This document shows positions 45,474-55,632 of a stretch of DNA of 64,000 bases, piece by piece. The translations under genes and the position numbers were made by a program. The stretch comes from Lewinellaceae bacterium. Its GTDB lineage: Bacteria; Bacteroidota; Bacteroidia; Chitinophagales; Saprospiraceae. Position 1 is the first letter of the stretch. Every line of letters starts with the position of its first letter. The notes beneath the pieces are model-generated. The model did no database searches, had not been told where the DNA came from, and saw nothing but the letters and a program-made list of their open reading frames with translations. Where the stretch lies: positions 1 to 64,000 of the forward strand of contig JADJFA010000029.1 of the NCBI GenBank assembly GCA_016708875.1, in the 5' to 3' direction.

Positions 45474-48460
45474 CTATTGGTTCTTCCAATGCCTGAAAGG
45501 TCTTTCAAACCGAATGTGCACCTCAAAACTGCGTTCCAATGCTGTCACTTTTAGTATCCCGCCAATTCGTTCGATGTGCTCTTTCATAATAGGAATGCCT
45601 TGGCCACTTGATGGCGCATCCACTTTTCGTTTGGAAAATAAATTGCGAACAGAGAACTCAATGCTTTTGTCAGGGTTGATCATAAACGATATGTACACTT
45701 CTTCAGAAAAGGTATGTTTGAGAAGATTACCCAGCATTTCCTTATAAACCAATAAGAGTTCATGTTGAACATTGAATGGGATGGATTTTTCCCCATCGCC
45801 AATGTTGTGCTCAAAAAATACTTTTATTTTGGCAGTTTTAAGCCATTTATCAGCATAGTCCTGCATACGGTTAACCAATCCAAGATTTATTTTTTCCGTC
45901 CTGGATAGTACCCAAATAACATCTGACATTGTACTATGTACTTTTACGGTTTGTTCAATCAGTTGGTTTAGTTCTGTTTGAAAGGGTTCCCCTGTTTCCT
46001 TCAAGTGATTTATTACGTGCAGCATATTGGAGATGCTGCTAATTTTCCCGCCAAGTGTGTTGTGTAAATCGTGGGCGATGGCTCGTCTGAGATTTTCTTC
46101 GCGTTTGTATCGCCGCCTTCGCATTTGGATTATACTTCCAGCTATGCTCAATATAAAAATGCACGCCAGTAAAACAAACCACCATTTTTTATAAAAAACT
46201 TCGTCTATTGTAAAGGAAATTGAAAATGTTTGGCTATAGGTTTTATCTGTATTGTTATTTAACCTCACGTTGAGTTTGTAGTGGCCAGCTGGCAAACGAT
46301 AGTATTTTACAGTAGTTACATCGCCAAGAGAAACCCAATTTTTATCAATATTTTGTAATTGAACATTATAAGTATTGTTTTTTGGACGAAAATAATCATT
46401 GCTTCCGAACCTGAATTCCAGGGTGTTTTGGTGCTTGACAGATAAAGCAACGTATCTCTATTTGGGAAGTTGATCATAGTAATTTTATTGGAATAGATAT
46501 CTTCAATAAATAGCTTTGAAATATAGGGTTTCGCGGTAGAAAGCGACACTGGGTTGAAACTATTTGGATTGAAGTGGGTCAAACCCTTTACTCCGCCAAA
46601 AGTAGAATTCTCCGTTGTTTGCTTGCAGGAATGAACCGGTGTTAAATTCGCTGCCACTTGTACCATCAGATTCATTGAAATAGTGAATTCTATTGTTGGA
46701 AATTTCTATGCACTGAAGTCCAGAAAACGTGCTGACCCAAAGCCTATCTCTCATTGTGACTACTAAGTATTTTATACGTTTCATTGCTGACAAATCCGGA
46801 TGATTCATCATAAGACTGTATATATTGGGTCGTCGGGTCATAACAAAGCAAGCCGTAGGTATGGGTGGCGAACCATATTCTCCCTATTTTATCTTCAAAT
46901 ATGTCATTGATTCGCGACTGATCCCGCAGGCGATAATCCATCCGTGGCAAAGGCGCCACAGATCGCCCATCGGGTGCAAGCGCAAAAACACCTTCAGTTG
47001 TTCCTACCCAAATAAGGCCATTTCGGGTGCGCTTGAAGCAAAAAGAAGACACATCGGGTTGAATTGGCAAAGTACTAAACGCTTCTATCTTCAAATCTGA
47101 AGGCCGAAAACGGAAAGTCTGCTGATTGCCAGCTAACCACCATTCGTTATCCAGCGGTATACTGTTATAAAGGCTTGGATCCTTATTGGCGTTCAATTTT
47201 ATAGCCTTTGCTTTAGTAAGTAACCAGGGTGGGCGCAGCACATAATTGCATAGGCCATTGCTTTCAGAGAGGGCTGTGAGTGTGTCGCCCCTTAGTTGTG
47301 CCAGCTGAAAAAAGAAAGCCTGTTTGTTTCCCTCCATTAGCACCGCTCGATTTTCCTTTGGGAAATACTGAAAAACGCCATCGTATGTGGCAATGTATAT
47401 GTTACCATCAGGCTTCTCAATCATTCCTCTGAGGCTAACTCCTTTTAATTCGGGACATGTTGTAAAATTCAATTCCCTGGATTTCAACTTAAAAACACCT
47501 CCGTATTCCGGTGCCACCCAAATGATCCCCTGACTGTCTTCAAATGTTCTGAATGCATGATAATACAATGAAGTCTTATCGAGAGGACTGGCAATTTCCA
47601 GCATTTTTTTGCTGATATCAGGAGACAGATTGACGGTAATGCCGTCCGCTGGCGAGCCTGGGTTCAAAACCTTTTAATTGTGAACTATAGCGATAAGGTT
47701 TGGTACTGTCATCCGGCAAAATCAACCTAAATCCTGTAAAATGTCCGTCTTGATTTTCAATAGGTTTAATTTGTGAAAAATGATCTTCGTCATAAACAAG
47801 TTTGGGAAAGGAAGGTATAAAACGATTTTGTTCAAAGATATGCATACCCGAATCATAACTCACGCAGTATATTATGCCATCGGGTGTTTGGTTGATATAC
47901 ATGGCTCCCATAATCTCCGCTACAAATTCCACATGATTAGGGTCGCCCGTTGGAAATCGGAATACTCCTTTGTTGGTTACGGCCACCCAAATTGCACCAT
48001 CCGGTGCCAGGTATAAGCAGTTGGCTCGGGCCTTGACCGTTTCGTCCCTTCCGGCAAGCGAAATCCGATGGGTAATTTCAAGTGAATTTGGCTGAAAAAT
48101 ATCTATACCTGCCAAGTGAGCGATCCATATCTGACCTTTGGCATCTATGATTATGTCTCTGACGTGATGGCTACTCAGGCTGGGCTTGCTTTCAGGTGTA
48201 TGGTCAAACACTTTGAATCTTGAACCATCGTAACAAATTAAGCCTGTTTCATAAGAGCCAAGCCAAATCAATCCTTGTTGATCTTGCGTGATCGCGTCAA
48301 TATTTAAGGAAGGAAGCCCGTCTGCAAAACCCAGGTACTCCACAACCCACGGATTCTGACCATGTGAGGCATAGCCTAACATGGCAACCGAAAATATGCA
48401 CATGGCACATTTTAAGGCACAACGGTGAAGTAACCGAATGGAAGCTGAAGATTGTTTCAA
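45474..48460 (-). pseudogene. Propeller-type sensor histidine kinase (HisKA_3), multiply frameshifted
   Basis: From MKQSSASIRLLHRCALKCAM (48460), a signal peptide ending near YASHGQN. About a dozen Reg_prop propeller blades follow (GLIWLGSYETGLICYDG; GQIWIAHLAGIDIF; GLIWVGTTEGVFALAPDG; GRIWFATHTYGLLCYDP), then a Y_Y_Y domain (LEFRFGSNDYFRPKN; YRLPAGHYKLNVRLNN), one membrane helix (KKWWFVLLACIFILSIAGSI), the HisKA_3 phospho-acceptor helix (LRRAIAHDLHNTLGGKI) and a reduced HATPase (EMLGNLLKHTFSEEVYIS; SGQGIPIMKEHIERIGG). Shifts near 47655, 46765, 46600 and 46420 break it; repaired length ~990 residues. It senses a periplasmic signal and phosphorylates the regulator encoded 17 bases upstream. 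Confidence 0.85.
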
Positions 48461-48477
48461 AACCTGGCAACAGGGCG

Positions 48478-49140
48478 CTATGATTGTATTAAAGCGTGCT
48501 TGGCGGGCGTTTCCATGAACATTCGCGCCAACTGTCCACGAGATTTTATTTGTAATTTGGTGTATATTTTTTTAACATAATAGCGCACGCCGTCAATAGT
48601 CATTCCCAATTTACAGGCGATGTCTTGGTAGGTAAGCGCATCCATTAACAAGGTTATAATCGCTCGTTCCGTTTCCGTGAGTGTATCCTTTTTGGGGCTG
48701 AAAATAGTACGCCGTTCATTACAGAAATGGTTCAATATCCGCCGGGCGATGGAAGGGCTAATTGGGCTGCCCTCTCCTTCCAGTACTATCAAAAGGTTTT
48801 TCTCCATCTCGTCGTGCGGGGTGTTTTTAAGCAAATAGCCTGAGGCCCCAAGGCAAATTGCTTGAAAAACCTGGTCTTCATCGTCCACAATGGAATGGAT
48901 TACAACTGCCGAATCTGGGAAATGACGACGCAACAAGGGCAAGCCGTCTATGCCCGATATACCCGTTAGGTTTATATCTAACAAGAATAAGTGTGGGGCC
49001 ATCCGGGTGCGATAGAAAAGGATTGCCTTTTCGAGCGAATCCGTTTCAAATTCGATTTCCATTTTTGAGGATTCGGAGAGAGAACTTCGGAGCGATTTAC
49101 GAATTTCAAAATCGTCTTCTATGAGCGAGATGCGTTTCAT
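48478..49140 (-). CDS. Response regulator, receiver plus LuxR-type HTH
   Basis: Start taken at MKRISLIEDDFEIRKSLRSS (49140), where the receiver domain begins; the longer frame adds an unlikely hydrophobic leader. 220 residues. Receiver: acidic pair in LIEDD, phospho-Asp in HLFLLDINLTGISG, Ser in VVIHSIVDDED, Lys in GYLLKNTPHDE. The LuxR/GerE domain (LTETERAIITLLMDALTYQD, IACKLGMTIDGVRYYVKKIY) binds DNA. It is followed 17 bases later by the propeller kinase, so the pair is one operon. The target genes may include the neighbouring giant adhesin, but nothing shows this directly. Confidence 0.93.
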   Translation of the reverse strand: MKRISLIEDDFEIRKSLRSSLSESSKMEIEFETDSLEKAILFYRTRMAPHLFLLDINLTGISGIDGLPLLRRHFPDSAVVIHSIVDDEDQVFQAICLGASGYLLKNTPHDEMEKNLLIVLEGEGSPISPSIARRILNHFCNERRTIFSPKKDTLTETERAIITLLMDALTYQDIACKLGMTIDGVRYYVKKIYTKLQIKSRGQLARMFMETPAKHALIQS

Positions 49141-49207
49141 GATGCAATGGTAGAAAGTGATTAAAACAGAAGGCAAAACTAGTATTATATATTTTATTTT
49201 ATAGGTC

Positions 49208-49247
49208 AAAAAAAAGGGGCGCCCTGACATTCCAGGACACCCCTTTG
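49208..49247 (-). terminator. Intrinsic terminator of the giant adhesin gene
   Basis: Read on the minus strand: AAAGGGGTGTCCTGG, loop, CAGGGCGCCCCTTT, then a run of eight T. It sits ~25 bases past the adhesin stop. Confidence 0.9.
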
Positions 49248-49272
49248 TACACCTAAAAGGCTCCTAAATTTT

Positions 49273-52200
49273 TCACTTCTTGACTTGTATCATCTTCTTC
49301 GTGTCGCTGTCCGTAGCAGTTTCCAGTTTGTAGTACAGCATGCCTGTGGTGTTGAGCAGCGCACGATCGAGCGCGATCGTGTTCTCCCCTTTGGCAAACT
49401 GGCCTTTCTGCTGGTACACCATACGGCCCGTTTCGTCAAAAATTGACAGTGTTGCTTCTGCTGCTTCCGGAAGGAAGAAGCCGATGCTTGTCCTGTTCAC
49501 AAACGGGTTCGGCTGGTTCTGGTACAACTCGAAGCCGATGCCAGAGATCGTTTTGCCGTTAAATCTAAAGGCGACACCCATTTTGGTGATTGGTGACTGG
49601 TGATTGGTAAGTGGGTATGCCTCAGCACGTGTAATCGCACCAGAAACACCCAGCATCTCGCTCAACTTGCCAGATTTCAAAGCCTTGAAACGAAGCGTGA
49701 AGGCTTGGGCACCGTCTATGGATACCGTTGTCGCATCTTCAAATTGTCCGAAATTACTGGCCGTCACATGGTCCGATTCAACTACACCCACCGTCTCCAG
49801 GCCGTTCAACAACATCGTGAACTGGAAGCCTTTCAACTGCTCTGCTGCCTCGAACGTCACCTCGAAGGTTTCGCCAGATTTTACATTGCGGTCTTCCACG
49901 TCGAACAGTGCCGTGGCGGCCGTCCGATCTTCTGCCGGCATCGTGGCGTTGGCTATGGAAGTGTTGTTTACGTCACCAATTTTCACACCCACGAAATCCT
50001 CGCCGATCTGGCTCAGCATCGCGTCTGCCACCGAAATCGTTTCGGGGAAGAGGGTCTGGAACGGATTGTTAAGGTTCGGGAACTGGAAGGCCTTGTCTAC
50101 AAAACGCCAGGAACTGTTGTTCGGAAGGTCTGTGTAGATGCCCAAGATCAACTTGCGAATCTCCACGATGTCGAACGTCGTGATCGAGCCAGACTTGTTC
50201 GCGTCAGCAGCGATCATTTTGTACGGCGAGTCCAAAGGCTCAATGCCCAGGATATGCTTGGAAATCAGTACCAGGTCATAGGTCGTTACCCCGTTGAGCG
50301 GGTTGTCGTCCTTCTCTGGAGCGATCACAAAGGTCGCTGCCAAAGGAACCGAATTCTTCACGGCGTACACACCCAGGGTGTCCGAAAGGTCGAAGTAGCT
50401 GTACGGTGGAGTAAAGGTGCTCGTGCCGTCAATGTACACTGTGCCTTCTTCCACTCCGTCGGCCAACTCTGTTTTCAGCGCGCCAGCCACGTTGATGTGG
50501 TCGGGGCTTGGACAGTTACCCAGGTTGTCCTGTACGATCACATAGGTTTCGCAGTAGTCCGCGTTGCCTTGAGCGTCTATTGCCCAGAGTTCCACACACT
50601 GTGTGCCAAGTTCCGTGCAGTCGAAGGTCACAGAAGTGATCGGATTTCCCTGGTTGTCCACTGGGAATCCTGTCCCTGTGCCGCACTTGCGGATGCCGAT
50701 CTTGATCTGGCCAGCAGGGGTGCAGTTGTCTTCCGTGTACTGCAGGAAGTCAGATGCCCACAACTGGATCATCGCCGTTGGCATGATGTTCACACTCAGG
50801 CCGTTGATGCACACCACCGTAGGAGGCTTGCAGTCGCGCACCGTGAAGGTGTACTCGTACTCTGCGTTGTTGCCGCAACCGTCCGTGATGAACCACTTGA
50901 TCTTGTGCGTGCCGTGTGGCAGCTCAGGAACCACGTGGGTGTTCTGTGCCTGCTGGGTGTTCCAGCGAACACAGGCAGTCTTGTTGTTGCCAACCACGGT
51001 CTCCTGAATCGAGAAGCCCCACTTCTGGTTGTTCGGAACATTTCGCTCGTCGAACTGGCGCGGCGTACCGCCCGTGAAGTTCGGTGTGTTGATGTTGTTG
51101 TACAACACATTGTTCCAGCCCAAGCCAGCGATGCCAGTGTTTACAGAATTAACTACCGTTTCCATCACACCGTCGCCGTCAAGGTCGAGGAACAACAGGT
51201 ATTCGATGTTGATGTTCGCGCCAGAGCAAGCATCCGTGCCCGTGATGCAAAGTTCGGTAGGCTCCTCGCACAGGTCGTGCGTCTGGATGCCGTTGTCCCA
51301 CCAGTACATCTCGTTCCACAGCAGGTCGCTGTTCGGCGATGTCCAGTTCTGGTTGTCGCAGGTCGGTGTCACATACGTACCCGTAGGCTTTTGACCGTCA
51401 ATGATCTTGATGATCTGTTTGTAGCGGTAGCCGTTTGCGTTCGCATCCCAGAACGTACAGAAGTTCGTCGTTGTCGGGTCGCCCGGGTTGATCCGCACCA
51501 CCGTCGGCGCCCATGGAGCCAAAGTGCCGCATTCGGACACGGTTGGGCCGGGAAGGTTCGTCGGGTGGTTGGTGATCGCGTTCGGGTTCGGGTTCGGAAC
51601 GTACACAAAGTCCAGGTTCGGGTTGAACGTACACCAGTTGATGATGCTCCAGGTCCGCTCGATCTTGAAGCAGGCGTCGGGAACTACTGTGAAGATTTCA
51701 TCGGCAAAGCTGACACCCAAAAGTTCGCAGTCCTCGCCGAAGAAGATCGGCTCCTGGTAAAGTCCCGTTCCGTCGCACTCCGTCACGATCGCGTCGTTCG
51801 GGAATTTCACGAAGTAGTCCTGCAGGTACGTTACGATGACACGCTGCGTGCATTGAGCGGAGTTGTTCGCGCAGTCGAAACTGCGGAAAGTCCGGGTAAT
51901 CGTGCCGCGGTTACATACCGTGTCGAACAGGCTATAGTTCGCAGTGTGGGTGATCGTATCCAGACAGCAGTTGTCAGTGCTTGTTGCGAAACCATAAGCC
52001 CAGAGACTTGGGTCGAAGTTTTCGCAGTTCACAGCTACTTGTGCTGGCGGGTTGCAAGTTGGCTTGATCTTGTCCTCCACCAGAACGGACACCATGCAGT
52101 CGTTGTAGTTGTCGTGGCAGTCCCAAGCACGGAACACAACCATAACCGTATCGCCGATGTCGGAGCAGCAGAACTTGACCGTGCTGTCGAACTGGTCGTC

Positions 52201-55200
52201 CTCGCAAGGGTTCGGGTTCATACGCCGCACCTCAAATTTGTCAATGCAGCAGTTGTCCGTCGAGCCATCGTCGAAGGTAGTGGCGTTGACGATGGCCATG
52301 CCTGTGGCGGTAAGCGCTACTTGAGTTACTTGGTCGCAGGCCACTGCAGGTGGCACGAGGTCGGCAACTACAAGTTCAAAATTGCAATTAGAAAGATTGC
52401 CACAAGCATCCGACGCTGAATAAGTCACTTGGTACACACCCAAAGGCATACATTGCGTGTAATCGAACACTGCAAGGGTATCCGGGTTCCACCAGTTGTT
52501 GCCAGCAAAGTCTTCCAGGTGACCAGGCACTGTGAACGTGATGATATTGCCGTTGTTCGGGTTCGTACCCGTTACCAGGGCTTCCAGATCACTGATATTG
52601 GAGCAGCCTTCTGAAACAATCATGCTTGGCAGTGCGGCCGTAGCGCAGCAAGTGAACGGATCGCTTGAAACCGTCACCGCTGGTGGACAGGTAAACTGTG
52701 GACCGCTGAAATCCTTCACCCTTATCACCTGTGTATGCGTTATCGGGTTCGTATTGCTCAAAGGCAAACACGAATTTTTAACCGTCCAGGTTCTGAGTAT
52801 TTCGGTGCTGCCGCTGCAACCGTTCAAAACAACATCTGTGAAACCAAAGGTCGCGGAACACAAGCTGGTGCCAATGGGCGCACCGTTTATGCTTGGTTGG
52901 CCGGTATTCAGCGGTTGCGTAGCCAATGGATTCAAATAGGCTGATTCACAATCAATTGTAATATCCGCAGGCATCACTAAATCCGCAAAATCAAAGGGTA
53001 TGACTGTGATTATTTGATCGCATACGGATTGATTCCCCCAAGTATCTGTGACAATGAATGTTCGGGTAATGATTTGGCGCGGGTTGCCACATTCTCCATT
53101 GTCTACCACCGAATTGGCCAACACAGTCGTTATACTGCTGCAATCAGAAATTAACACGTTACCAGTATGTGAAACATCGGTGGATTCGCTACAGGCGATG
53201 GTGATATCTGCCGGGCAATCGAGGATTGGAGCCAGTTTGTCTTCGATCTTGATATCTCCCCAGCAAATATTATTGCCACCGCTGGTATGCACCACCCGAT
53301 ACTGATATGTTTTGCCAATATCAGATGCGTCGAATGTTGCTGGAACCCATGGGCCGTTGCCCAATGGCAGGGTTTTGTCCACTTCTACGGTATAATCGTC
53401 GAAGCAGTAGTAAGTGCCTTCCAGCACGTCGTCCACCAGGGTGGTTACCTGACAGTCTGCATCTATAGAAACGTGCACTAAATCGTTGCAAATCAAGGTG
53501 CTCGGCGTCTCCACTACGTTGACAATCTTCGTGATCTTTTGTTTGCAGCCTGGATCAGCCTGTGCTGCCGCGTTGCTGCCGACAACGACCGCTCCATTTA
53601 TTTTGATAAACGGCTGCGCATCGAAGGCATCAAATGTGGCCATCACCGTATGGTTGCCAACACCCAAAGTACCAGCGTCGAAGACCGTTGTCACAACTCC
53701 GTTCACCATCACAGAACCTGGCACGATCGTGCCAACTGCGTTATGGAATTCGCCCACTCCAATGGTAAATGGTGGTGTGCCAATGCAAAGCGGGTCGTCC
53801 AGCACAAAATCAGTAAAGTAAGGCGTGGGGTAGTAGCACTTGTTTTCCAGGAAAATCTCCTGGTTCAAATTGCTGCGAATCAACGCCGAGTAGCCTTGAC
53901 CGTCCACGTGGCGTCCTCTGAAGGTGTAGTAAACCCGTTCGTCCGCATCGTTTGTGAATCCATCTCCGTCGTTGTCTATTCCGTCAAGCAGGCCATTCGT
54001 CATCAAAGTGCCGTTAGGAACCGGAATCGGAGCTCCCGGAGGAGCCGGGCTGGTAACAGTATATAAACCGGAGCTGGTCACTATGGTCCAGGTTTGGCCT
54101 GCAAGTCCATGGATTTGAATCAGTTCGGAGAACTGTCCGTTGTCCAGCGTGGTTGCATTATCCAAACATACACAAGGATCGGAGCCGGTAAAATCATATC
54201 CCGGATCACAGTTACCGTTGCCTTGCAGGATGGTAACATAAGCGATGCAAGTTGAGAAATTGCCGCAAGGATCTGTTACTGTCAAAGTAACTGCTACTGG
54301 GCTGTTAGGCAAATCTGCACAGGTAAAGACTGTTTGGCTGGCAAAAAGCAAGTTAGCATTTGCCGTACATCCATCGGTAGTACCTCCATCCAGGTCCCTC
54401 GGGTCAATGGTAATTGTACCAAAATCATTCAAGGTAACGGTGATGTCCTGACAAACCACTGTAGGCTGTGAGTTATCCTGTACAGTAATGACTTGGGTAT
54501 GTTGCTTTGAATTTCCGGCACAATCGGTAATCGTCCAGGTACGTGTCAATACATAGTTGTAATAACCGCAAGCGTTAGGATCCGGGCCCTGCGTACTTAC
54601 TTCATTGAATGATACCGACAATGGTCCGGCGCAGTTATCATTGATGTCACTAACAATCAAGGGGCTGCAAATACCATTACCATGAAATACACAGTTGGTT
54701 GGTATGGCATCGCACTCAACCGTAATATCCGTTGGCATCACAATGTCTGCATCGAATTCAGGCTTTTGTGTATCCACAACCATTACTTGGAAATTGCAAT
54801 TAGCCACATTACCGGCACCGTCTGTCGCCCTGTACGAAATCGTGGTAGGCGTGGGTGGGCAGGTAATTGCCAGGATAGAGCCAGGAATTGGGCCAACGGT
54901 TTGTACTACATTCGCCATAGGCAAGCACTCATCCACCGCAACCGGAACAGACCAGTTGACTTTACCAGCACATTGATCAGGATCGTTGCCGATCATAATC
55001 ATGGAGGTCGGGCAATCCACAAATACTGGAGGGCCATCATCCTCGATCGTAATCACCACGATACAGGTAGAAATATTGCCGTTTACGTCTGTTACAGTAA
55101 CTGTAACTTCTACTGTATTGCCGTTAATTTGACCAAAGTCAAGCCCGGCAACAGGGTTTTGCGCTATACTTGCTACACCACAATTGTCGGTAGCAGTTAG

Positions 55201-55632
55201 ACCAGCAATCACGTCTGGTACGGTAGAAGTGCAACTCGGTACGGTTACAGGAGCAGGGCAAGTGAAGCTCGGAGCCGTTACGTCGCGCACCGTTACGGTT
55301 GCTACGCAGGTTGACTCGTTGCTGTTGCCGTCTGTGACTGTTAGGGTCACGTTGTTGTCGCCTACATTGCTGCAGTCGAAGTCATCGGTGCTGATCGCTA
55401 GCGTCAGGCTTGAAGGGCAGTTGTCCGAAGAACCTCCGTCTACGTCTGCCACAACGATTGTTGCGTTGCCAGAAGCGTCGAGGTCTATGGTGATGTCCTG
55501 GCAAACAGCTGTCGGGGTTTGAAGGTCAGATACGGTTACTGTGAACTCGCAAATAACTTCGTTGCCACCAGCATCCGTTGCTGTGTATTCTACTGTGTTA
55601 ATTCCCACAGGGAAGGCAGCACCTGAAGCAGG
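49273..55632 (-). CDS. Giant HYR adhesin, C-terminal segment (HYR, dockerin-like, T9SS type A)
   Basis: Last ~2120 residues of one gene that runs from 49273 past the right edge. It carries diverged HYR and related Ig-like units with CPADITIACSES-, TRTFIVTDTWGNQSVCDQII- and VEDKIKPTCNPPAQVAVNC-type strands. Then come a unique Cys-rich stretch and two dockerin-like EF-hand repeats at 50090-50310 (GVTTYDLVLISKHILGIEPL; DANKSGSITTFDIVEIRKLI), which may bind calcium. A cohesin-like segment follows (FEVTFEAAEQLKGFQFTMLL), and the type A sorting domain closes it (LYQNQPNPFVNRTSIGFFLP to KKMIQVKK). The next segment joins across one missing base near 55631 (GCAGGCC where sister repeats have GCAAGACC or GCAAGGCC). 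Secreted by T9SS. Confidence 0.9.
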   Translation of the reverse strand, partial: PASGAAFPVGINTVEYTATDAGGNEVICEFTVTVSDLQTPTAVCQDITIDLDASGNATIVVADVDGGSSDNCPSSLTLAISTDDFDCSNVGDNNVTLTVTDGNSNESTCVATVTVRDVTAPSFTCPAPVTVPSCTSTVPDVIAGLTATDNCGVASIAQNPVAGLDFGQINGNTVEVTVTVTDVNGNISTCIVVITIEDDGPPVFVDCPTSMIMIGNDPDQCAGKVNWSVPVAVDECLPMANVVQTVGPIPGSILAITCPPTPTTISYRATDGAGNVANCNFQVMVVDTQKPEFDADIVMPTDITVECDAIPTNCVFHGNGICSPLIVSDINDNCAGPLSVSFNEVSTQGPDPNACGYYNYVLTRTWTITDCAGNSKQHTQVITVQDNSQPTVVCQDITVTLNDFGTITIDPRDLDGGTTDGCTANANLLFASQTVFTCADLPNSPVAVTLTVTDPCGNFSTCIAYVTILQGNGNCDPGYDFTGSDPCVCLDNATTLDNGQFSELIQIHGLAGQTWTIVTSSGLYTVTSPAPPGAPIPVPNGTLMTNGLLDGIDNDGDGFTNDADERVYYTFRGRHVDGQGYSALIRSNLNQEIFLENKCYYPTPYFTDFVLDDPLCIGTPPFTIGVGEFHNAVGTIVPGSVMVNGVVTTVFDAGTLGVGNHTVMATFDAFDAQPFIKINGAVVVGSNAAAQADPGCKQKITKIVNVVETPSTLICNDLVHVSIDADCQVTTLVDDVLEGTYYCFDDYTVEVDKTLPLGNGPWVPATFDASDIGKTYQYRVVHTSGGNNICWGDIKIEDKLAPILDCPADITIACSESTDVSHTGNVLISDCSSITTVLANSVVDNGECGNPRQIITRTFIVTDTWGNQSVCDQIITVIPFDFADLVMPADITIDCESAYLNPLATQPLNTGQPSINGAPIGTSLCSATFGFTDVVLNGCSGSTEILRTWTVKNSCLPLSNTNPITHTQVIRVKDFSGPQFTCPPAVTVSSDPFTCCATAALPSMIVSEGCSNISDLEALVTGTNPNNGNIITFTVPGHLEDFAGNNWWNPDTLAVFDYTQCMPLGVYQVTYSASDACGNLSNCNFELVVADLVPPAVACDQVTQVALTATGMAIVNATTFDDGSTDNCCIDKFEVRRMNPNPCEDDQFDSTVKFCCSDIGDTVMVVFRAWDCHDNYNDCMVSVLVEDKIKPTCNPPAQVAVNCENFDPSLWAYGFATSTDNCCLDTITHTANYSLFDTVCNRGTITRTFRSFDCANNSAQCTQRVIVTYLQDYFVKFPNDAIVTECDGTGLYQEPIFFGEDCELLGVSFADEIFTVVPDACFKIERTWSIINWCTFNPNLDFVYVPNPNPNAITNHPTNLPGPTVSECGTLAPWAPTVVRINPGDPTTTNFCTFWDANANGYRYKQIIKIIDGQKPTGTYVTPTCDNQNWTSPNSDLLWNEMYWWDNGIQTHDLCEEPTELCITGTDACSGANINIEYLLFLDLDGDGVMETVVNSVNTGIAGLGWNNVLYNNINTPNFTGGTPRQFDERNVPNNQKWGFSIQETVVGNNKTACVRWNTQQAQNTHVVPELPHGTHKIKWFITDGCGNNAEYEYTFTVRDCKPPTVVCINGLSVNIMPTAMIQLWASDFLQYTEDNCTPAGQIKIGIRKCGTGTGFPVDNQGNPITSVTFDCTELGTQCVELWAIDAQGNADYCETYVIVQDNLGNCPSPDHINVAGALKTELADGVEEGTVYIDGTSTFTPPYSYFDLSDTLGVYAVKNSVPLAATFVIAPEKDDNPLNGVTTYDLVLISKHILGIEPLDSPYKMIAADANKSGSITTFDIVEIRKLILGIYTDLPNNSSWRFVDKAFQFPNLNNPFQTLFPETISVADAMLSQIGEDFVGVKIGDVNNTSIANATMPAEDRTAATALFDVEDRNVKSGETFEVTFEAAEQLKGFQFTMLLNGLETVGVVESDHVTASNFGQFEDATTVSIDGAQAFTLRFKALKSGKLSEMLGVSGAITRAEAYPLTNHQSPITKMGVAFRFNGKTISGIGFELYQNQPNPFVNRTSIGFFLPEAAEATLSIFDETGRMVYQQKGQFAKGENTIALDRALLNTTGMLYYKLETATDSDTKKMIQVKK

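Noticed and set aside
49600..52419. 939-codon plus-strand ORF
   Set aside because: It lies wholly antisense to the giant adhesin's C-terminal part. The translation is Arg/His/Val-rich with no domain, whereas the minus strand gives clear HYR, dockerin-like and sorting domains.
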